DNA of 10,369 bases, from NCBI GenBank assembly GCA_020354155.1, contig CP070644.1, forward strand, positions 2,484,913-2,495,281, written 5' to 3'. The notes beneath the pieces were generated by a model. It did not search any database. It was not told the origin of the DNA and saw nothing but the letters and a program-made list of their open reading frames with translations. This DNA is from Nitrospiraceae bacterium (GTDB lineage: Bacteria; Nitrospirota; Thermodesulfovibrionia; UBA6902). Positions within the stretch are counted from its first letter, which is position 1. The number at the start of each line of letters is the position of its first letter. Shown piece by piece: positions 6,697-10,369 of this stretch. A program made the position numbers and the translations under genes.

Positions 6697-6839
6697 GTCA
6701 GGCCTTTTGCAGTTAACTTTTGTCATTCCATATCTGTAAATAATCATTTTGGAAACCAGGGAGGGAGGGCCTGTGCGGTAGCTGCCCTGCCGGATGCTGG
6801 ATCACAGTGAACTACGGCAAAGTGTATACTCGATAGTTA

Positions 6840-6864
6840 TCTCTGATTTGAATAAATCAGGAGA
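6840..6864 (+). promoter_or_regulatory. Hairpin overlapping the DUF362 promoter
   Basis: TCTC-TGATTT (6840-6849) pairs with AAATCA (6854-6859) and GAGA (6861-6864) around a GAAT loop, with one bulged G. The dyad covers the likely -35 element, so a repressor binding here could block the promoter. No regulator can be named. Confidence 0.35.
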
Positions 6865-6877
6865 ATCCTCTCATAAT
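6848..6877 (+). promoter_or_regulatory. Likely promoter of the DUF362 gene
   Basis: TTGAAT (6848-6853) and CATAAT (6872-6877) are 18 bases apart, a good fit to a housekeeping sigma promoter. Transcription would begin near 6884, leaving a leader of about 30 bases before the ATG at 6914. Confidence 0.5.
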
Positions 6878-6901
6878 ATAAACAGGTACGCCAAATAGAT
6901 G

Positions 6902-6908
6902 AGAGGTG
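6902..6908 (+). promoter_or_regulatory. Ribosome binding site that sets the DUF362 start
   Basis: AGAGGTG lies five bases before ATG 6914 and overlaps the codons that would follow ATG 6899. It therefore favours 6914 as the true start. Confidence 0.65.
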
Positions 6909-6913
6909 CTGCA

Positions 6914-7792
6914 ATGAAACACACAAAGGTCTATCTTGCCAGGACAGAGGACCCCTATGCAGGCGCATGCCGTGCCCTGGACGCCCTGGGGTTTAAAGTA
7001 CGGAACAGGAGTGTTTACATAAAGCCCAATTTAACGGGAGGGAGAAGGTCCTTTGATGGAATGACCACTGATATAGGGCTTGTCAGGGCTGTTGTGGAAC
7101 GACTGGAAGATTGTCCGAAAATCACAATCGGCGAATCATGCAGTGATACCGTGAATGCCTTTGACAATCTTGGCTACCGTGAGCTGGCAGAACAGTTTCC
7201 GAATATTGTACTTGAGGACATACGGGAGTCAGACTTTGTGTGGAAGAAAATTCCAAGACCTTTCCATACAAAGGAGATGCCCTTTAATAAGAATGTCTTT
7301 GAACATGATTATATTATCAATATTGCAAAAATGAAGACCCATTCCCTGGCCGGTGTGACTTTATGCCTGAAAAATACCTTCGGCTTTGTACCAACAAGGA
7401 AGCAGAAACTGATGTACCATCCTTTTATCAAGAAAGCTATGCTGGACATGAACCAGATAATCCGCTATGATTTTTGTCTGATGGATGGTGTATGGGGCAA
7501 TGAATTTGACGAGATTCAGAGTACCCCGAAACATACAGGTGCCGTGATTGCCGGAGAGAACATGCTTGCCGTTGACATGATATCAGCGGAGATTATGGGC
7601 ATTAATCTGAATACACTAGAAACATACCAGAGGGCCTATGAACTGTGGGGCGAACCTGCGGTGGACCTCCTGGGTGATGACTTCAATGAAGTGAAGACCC
7701 GTTACCGCCAGGGCTGTCTCTTTTCAACCAGGCTGCGGTATATCAGGGAAGCCACTGCCAGTCTTGCCTACCGGGCCGTAAACCGGCATTGA
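6914..7792 (+). CDS. DUF362 family protein
   Basis: This 292-residue protein belongs to the DUF362 family, whose biochemical role is not well defined. Family hallmarks in order: YIKPNLTGG (35-43), an S/T-rich segment GMTTDIGLV (49-57), GESCSDTVNAFDNLGY (73-88), INIAKMKTHSLAGVTLCLKN (135-154) with FG shortly after, and MDGVWGNE (190-197). Many family members carry an added 4Fe-4S ferredoxin domain; here the few cysteines are scattered without any CxxC cluster, so this is the iron-sulfur-free form. There is no signal peptide or membrane helix, so it is cytoplasmic. ATG 6899 is an in-frame alternative start that would add five residues. It follows the peptidase gene by about 200 bases with its own promoter, and precedes gmd by 141 bases; a shared transcript with gmd is possible but not shown. 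Confidence 0.9.
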   Translation: MKHTKVYLARTEDPYAGACRALDALGFKVRNRSVYIKPNLTGGRRSFDGMTTDIGLVRAVVERLEDCPKITIGESCSDTVNAFDNLGYRELAEQFPNIVLEDIRESDFVWKKIPRPFHTKEMPFNKNVFEHDYIINIAKMKTHSLAGVTLCLKNTFGFVPTRKQKLMYHPFIKKAMLDMNQIIRYDFCLMDGVWGNEFDEIQSTPKHTGAVIAGENMLAVDMISAEIMGINLNTLETYQRAYELWGEPAVDLLGDDFNEVKTRYRQGCLFSTRLRYIREATASLAYRAVNRH

Positions 7793-7920
7793 GACATACA
7801 GAGGCCGCCCCCTTCTCTTATCGTAAAGCAAAAAATAATAACGCTGGTATAGAATAGTCACATGCCTTTAATTGAGAGAATACTGCCAACAGCATCACGG
7901 GTGTGATAACTTTATAGTTC

Positions 7921-7926
7921 AAGGAG
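7921..7926 (+). promoter_or_regulatory. Strong ribosome binding site for the GTG-started gmd
   Basis: AAGGAG stands seven bases before GTG 7934. There is no ATG near the family N-terminus (NKKALITGITGQDG), so this site fixes GTG as the start. Confidence 0.75.
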
Positions 7927-7933
7927 TGAGTGG

Positions 7934-8908
7934 GTGAACAAGAAAGCGCTTATCACCGGCATTACGGGACAGGACGGGTCCTACCTTTCAGAACTCTTGT
8001 TGGAGCAGGGCTATGAAGTGCATGGTATTGTCCGGAGGGTTGCCCTGGAGGATGCCGAGCACAGACTGTGGCGTATTCATCATTTAAAGGATAAAATCAA
8101 TTTTCACATGGCGTCCCTCGATAATTTCCCCAGTATTTTCAGAGTGATACATTCCGTCAAGCCCGATGAGTGCTATCATCTGGCAGCTTCGAGTTTTGTG
8201 GCCAATTCCTTCGATGATGAATTTTCCATCATGAATACAAATATAAACGGGACACATTTTTTACTTGCAGCTATCAAGGACTGGGCTCCGGAATGCAGGC
8301 TCTACTATGCTGCATCGAGCGAGATGTTTGGCAATGCAGATGAAATGCCTCAAAAGGAATCGACACGCTTCCGTCCAAGATCATCGTATGGCATCTCAAA
8401 AGTTGCCGGGTATCATTTAACGAGAAACTATCGCGAGGCCTATGGACTGAAGGCATGGTGCGGTATTTTATATAACCACGAGTCTCCAAGAAGGGGATAT
8501 GAGTTTGTCACACGAAAAATAACATCTCATGTGGCACGAATAAAATCAGGGCTATCTACGGAATTGAGACTTGGAAACCTTGATGCCAAAAGAGACTGGG
8601 GCCATGCCCGGGACTACGTAAAAGCCATGTGGACAATGCTGCAGACAGACACTCCCGATGATTATGTAATAGCAACGGGTACGACACATACAGTACGACA
8701 GTTTCTGGAAATAGCCTTCTCTCACGTTGGCCTGGATTATGATAAGTATGTTGTCGTTGATCCCCTCTTTTACCGGCCTGAGGAGGAGACTGTGTTGACC
8801 GGTGATCACTCCAAGGCAAAGCAGAAGATCGGGTGGCAGCCTACTATATCATTCGAAGATCTCGTCCATGAAATGGTTGATGCAGATATGGAGAGCCTAA
8901 AAAAGTAA
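7934..8908 (+). CDS. gmd: GDP-mannose 4,6-dehydratase
   Basis: This enzyme removes water from GDP-D-mannose to make GDP-4-keto-6-deoxy-D-mannose, the entry step to GDP-fucose, rhamnose and perosamine for surface polysaccharides; it acts in the cytoplasm. It is an extended short-chain dehydrogenase: GITGQDG (9-15) binds the dinucleotide, and RR (34-35) suits NADP. Catalytic residues are S128 and E130 in AASSEMFG and Y152 and K156 in the YGISK motif. NHESPRRGYEFVTRKIT (181-197) and LGNLDAKRDWGHARDYV (213-229) are close to diagnostic for Gmd and separate it from dTDP- or UDP-sugar relatives. At 324 residues it is somewhat shorter than the E. coli enzyme of about 370. No fcl (GDP-fucose synthase), rmd or glycosyltransferase gene is in the window, so the end product is unknown. 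The stop lies 14 bases from the convergent VanZ-like gene. Confidence 0.93.
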   Translation: MNKKALITGITGQDGSYLSELLLEQGYEVHGIVRRVALEDAEHRLWRIHHLKDKINFHMASLDNFPSIFRVIHSVKPDECYHLAASSFVANSFDDEFSIMNTNINGTHFLLAAIKDWAPECRLYYAASSEMFGNADEMPQKESTRFRPRSSYGISKVAGYHLTRNYREAYGLKAWCGILYNHESPRRGYEFVTRKITSHVARIKSGLSTELRLGNLDAKRDWGHARDYVKAMWTMLQTDTPDDYVIATGTTHTVRQFLEIAFSHVGLDYDKYVVVDPLFYRPEEETVLTGDHSKAKQKIGWQPTISFEDLVHEMVDADMESLKK

Positions 8909-8910
8909 CT

Positions 8911-8926
8911 ATGATATGTATATCAT
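8911..8926. repeat. Palindrome between convergent stop codons
   Basis: ATGATAT-GT-ATATCAT is a 16-base dyad with perfect seven-base arms, filling the gap between the gmd stop (8906-8908) and the stop of the minus-strand VanZ-like gene (8923-8925), which it overlaps. It is AT-rich with no T run, so it would be a weak terminator at best, though its position suits a shared one. Confidence 0.35.
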
Positions 8927-10146
8927 TCAATGGGCTGCGGTTTTGAAATTGAGCGTAATCGACGTAAAGCAACGGACCTTCCTGCCCACACCATTACAAG
9001 TGCAACTACAAGCATAATCCATATATCTTTTAAATTAAAAGCAGTAATCAACTTGCCTGCCTGACTTAAGTACTCCCCCTGATTCAAAGCAACAGTTTTC
9101 TCTAAATTCACAAGAGCGCTGTCATCAACAGCAAGTCCGGAAGAGATCAGGGTTTCTGGGAAATATTTTTTTAATATTCTTTGTTCAAACAATGCTGTCC
9201 GGGCTGACTCTGTGTCCCTGTCGTCAATGAAACCAGTGTAGTGTTTCTTCATCCTCAAGACATGGACGAGAAACTCATGAAGGAAAGGGGTTGTGACGGG
9301 TGTATACTGCTCTGTCAGACTCTGTATATCCTCATCGTCCCAACCCGCCGAAATAACCTTACCCAATTCCTCACCATAGCGACTATCAAGTTTTCTCAAT
9401 TCTTCTTTCGTGAAACGGGAGTAGAAGGTACCGATTTCCGGTTCACGGTGCTTATAGCCGTACTCTGTCATCGGTTCTTCGCTCCTCAGCCATGAAAGGG
9501 CGGGGAATTCTTCAGTGTAAAGAGAAACAGCCCTCGGAGTATTGGACAGACAGAGACCAAGCAATATGATAATCACCGTTGCGGCAGCAGCAAGCCAATG
9601 AACAGAATAAGGAGTGACCTTTCCCTGAAGGGAGGCCGGTCTCATACCTCTGTTGATTGCAAGGAGGGACAAAACTCCTGCAAGAGCGTTTATGCCCACA
9701 TCTTTGTAATCCCAGACCCTGCTCGGGAGCACCCACTGTACGCATTCATCCACTGTACCGATAAAAACTACAAGTAAGCCAGCGGTGATATATGCAGTCC
9801 AGTCCTTTATCCGGTGCCCCAACGCATTCAATAGTAAACAGGCAAGAACACCATACTCAAGCAGGTGAATTGCTTCTTCGGGATGTTTTCTGAGTTGAAA
9901 AGTGAAATAAATAAGTGTCCCGCTACAGAGGATAATCCAGAGGTATTGTGATGGCTTCCGGACCTGAAGTTTTATTATTAATATATAGAGAAGAACAATA
10001 AGCCCGGCAAGGACGGTGAAAAGCACGAAATAGGTAAAAAACTCTTTACCGACTGTGTCATAAACGAGCTTCTGGAGACCGCGGGCAAGAGGAATGGTAG
10101 TAAAGATTATCCCGGTGCACACTACAGCGAGAAACCATTTGATCAA
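8923..10146 (-). CDS. VanZ-like membrane protein with extra C-terminal domain
   Basis: This 407-residue integral membrane protein has about seven hydrophobic segments in the first 200 residues (roughly 4-20, 36-58, 67-84, 93-109, 116-132, 152-164 and 181-200), then a soluble region of about 170 residues (201-372) and a last membrane helix (373-390). The VanZ signature is clear: HLLEYG (94-99), DE with Q137 in TVDECVQWVLPSR (131-143), then D146 and N153. VanZ was named for low-level teicoplanin resistance, but most relatives have no known role, so none is assigned. The soluble region, not part of basic VanZ, is unrecognised. The start is TTG 10146; no ATG or GTG lies in frame nearby upstream, and the ribosome binding site is weak. 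It follows the ComEC-like gene by 32 bases on the same strand, so they are probably co-transcribed. Confidence 0.8.
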   Translation of the reverse strand: MIKWFLAVVCTGIIFTTIPLARGLQKLVYDTVGKEFFTYFVLFTVLAGLIVLLYILIIKLQVRKPSQYLWIILCSGTLIYFTFQLRKHPEEAIHLLEYGVLACLLLNALGHRIKDWTAYITAGLLVVFIGTVDECVQWVLPSRVWDYKDVGINALAGVLSLLAINRGMRPASLQGKVTPYSVHWLAAAATVIIILLGLCLSNTPRAVSLYTEEFPALSWLRSEEPMTEYGYKHREPEIGTFYSRFTKEELRKLDSRYGEELGKVISAGWDDEDIQSLTEQYTPVTTPFLHEFLVHVLRMKKHYTGFIDDRDTESARTALFEQRILKKYFPETLISSGLAVDDSALVNLEKTVALNQGEYLSQAGKLITAFNLKDIWIMLVVALVMVWAGRSVALRRLRSISKPQPIE

Positions 10147-10178
10147 GTCCCATTTATTTTGCTCTGCGGAAGTACTGA

Positions 10179-10369
10179 TTAGCCATCTCCTGGTATGGTG
10201 TTCTTTTCTGTCTCCACAGTATAGGCCCTGCCCTCTGATGTCACTGTTATCGTGCCATAGACATTCGTCTTGTAGACTTTTACTCCGGCATCCTGCAGGC
10301 GCTGCAACAGTTCCGGATGGGGACGGGCATATTTATTGACGGTGCTCACTGTTATTATTCCCACCTCAG
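10179..10369 (-). CDS. ComEC-like metallo-beta-lactamase-fold protein, C-terminal end (5' partial)
   Basis: Only the last 62 or so codons are inside the window; the frame is open to the right edge, and the GTG at 10364 is an internal Val codon rather than a start. The pattern VGIITVST-NKY-PHPELLQRLQDAG, followed by VYKTNVYGTITV, matches the tail of the metallo-beta-lactamase-fold domain in ComEC/Rec2 proteins, which act in DNA uptake across the inner membrane, and in free-standing hydrolases of that fold. Which of the two applies cannot be told from this fragment. Where ComEC relatives usually read YGHPHPE, this protein reads YARPHPE, so a normally conserved Gly-His is changed to Ala-Arg. It is upstream of, and probably in one operon with, the VanZ-like gene. 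Confidence 0.65.
   Translation of the reverse strand, partial: EVGIITVSTVNKYARPHPELLQRLQDAGVKVYKTNVYGTITVTSEGRAYTVETEKNTIPGDG

Noticed and set aside
6794..6898. A 34-codon reading frame ending directly before ATG 6899
   Set aside because: It has no ribosome binding site, its composition is not protein-like, and it contains the likely promoter of the DUF362 gene.
8552..8819. Overlapping minus-strand frames of 85 and 87 codons opposite gmd
   Set aside because: Antisense to conserved Gmd motifs, with unrelated, non-conserved-looking translations.
9241..9495. An 84-codon plus-strand frame within the VanZ-like gene
   Set aside because: Antisense to the soluble domain; no ribosome binding site or domain.
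1..10369. CRISPR array, tRNA, rRNA, insertion sequence or prophage
   Set aside because: I found no regularly spaced direct repeats, no cloverleaf with CCA-end features, no rRNA motifs and no transposase or integrase signature.

Overview
The window is about 10.4 kb of moderate-GC bacterial chromosome. It looks like a Gram-negative of the Nitrospirota or Desulfobacterota type. That placement is an inference from gene content (signal-peptide peptidase fused to a ChaN-like domain, DUF362 protein, GGDEF protein, VanZ-like protein) and from REP-like intergenic palindromes; no rRNA or marker gene is present to settle it. I see no tRNA, rRNA, CRISPR array, transposase or phage gene.

Layout, left to right. 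(1) 1-490 is the C-terminal catalytic part of a diguanylate cyclase, cut by the window edge. (2) 597-833, minus strand, is a 78-residue orphan protein rich in Cys/His, transcribed away from (3) 983-3089, an OmpR-type response regulator and membrane histidine kinase separated by one base. (4) 3169-3279, minus strand, is an unlisted 36-residue membrane peptide with a glycine zipper and a good ribosome binding site. (5) 3280-3723 is a gene-free, AT-rich stretch with a long operator-like palindrome, an inverted pair of decayed REP-like units and a terminator-like hairpin. (6) 3724-6696 is a 990-residue exported protein joining an M1-like zinc peptidase module, an alpha/beta linker domain, a ChaN/TIKI-like domain and a PDZ domain. 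(7) 6914-7792 is a DUF362 protein with a recognisable promoter that overlaps a hairpin. (8) 7934-8908 is a GDP-mannose 4,6-dehydratase homologue with a GTG start. (9) 8923-10146, minus strand, is a VanZ-like membrane protein, convergent with gmd and downstream of (10) the end of a ComEC-like metallo-beta-lactamase-fold protein cut by the right edge.

How the genes may work together. The regulator and kinase form a clear two-component operon of unknown stimulus; the two small minus-strand genes flanking it are plausible accessory or target genes, but this is inference. The fused peptidase-ChaN-PDZ protein appears to be a self-contained envelope protein. Gmd supplies GDP-4-keto-6-deoxymannose for surface glycans, but its usual partners are not in the window. 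The strongest candidates for something new are the multidomain exported protein and the 36-residue membrane peptide with its upstream palindrome. I do not see a clearly new multi-gene defence or mobile system.
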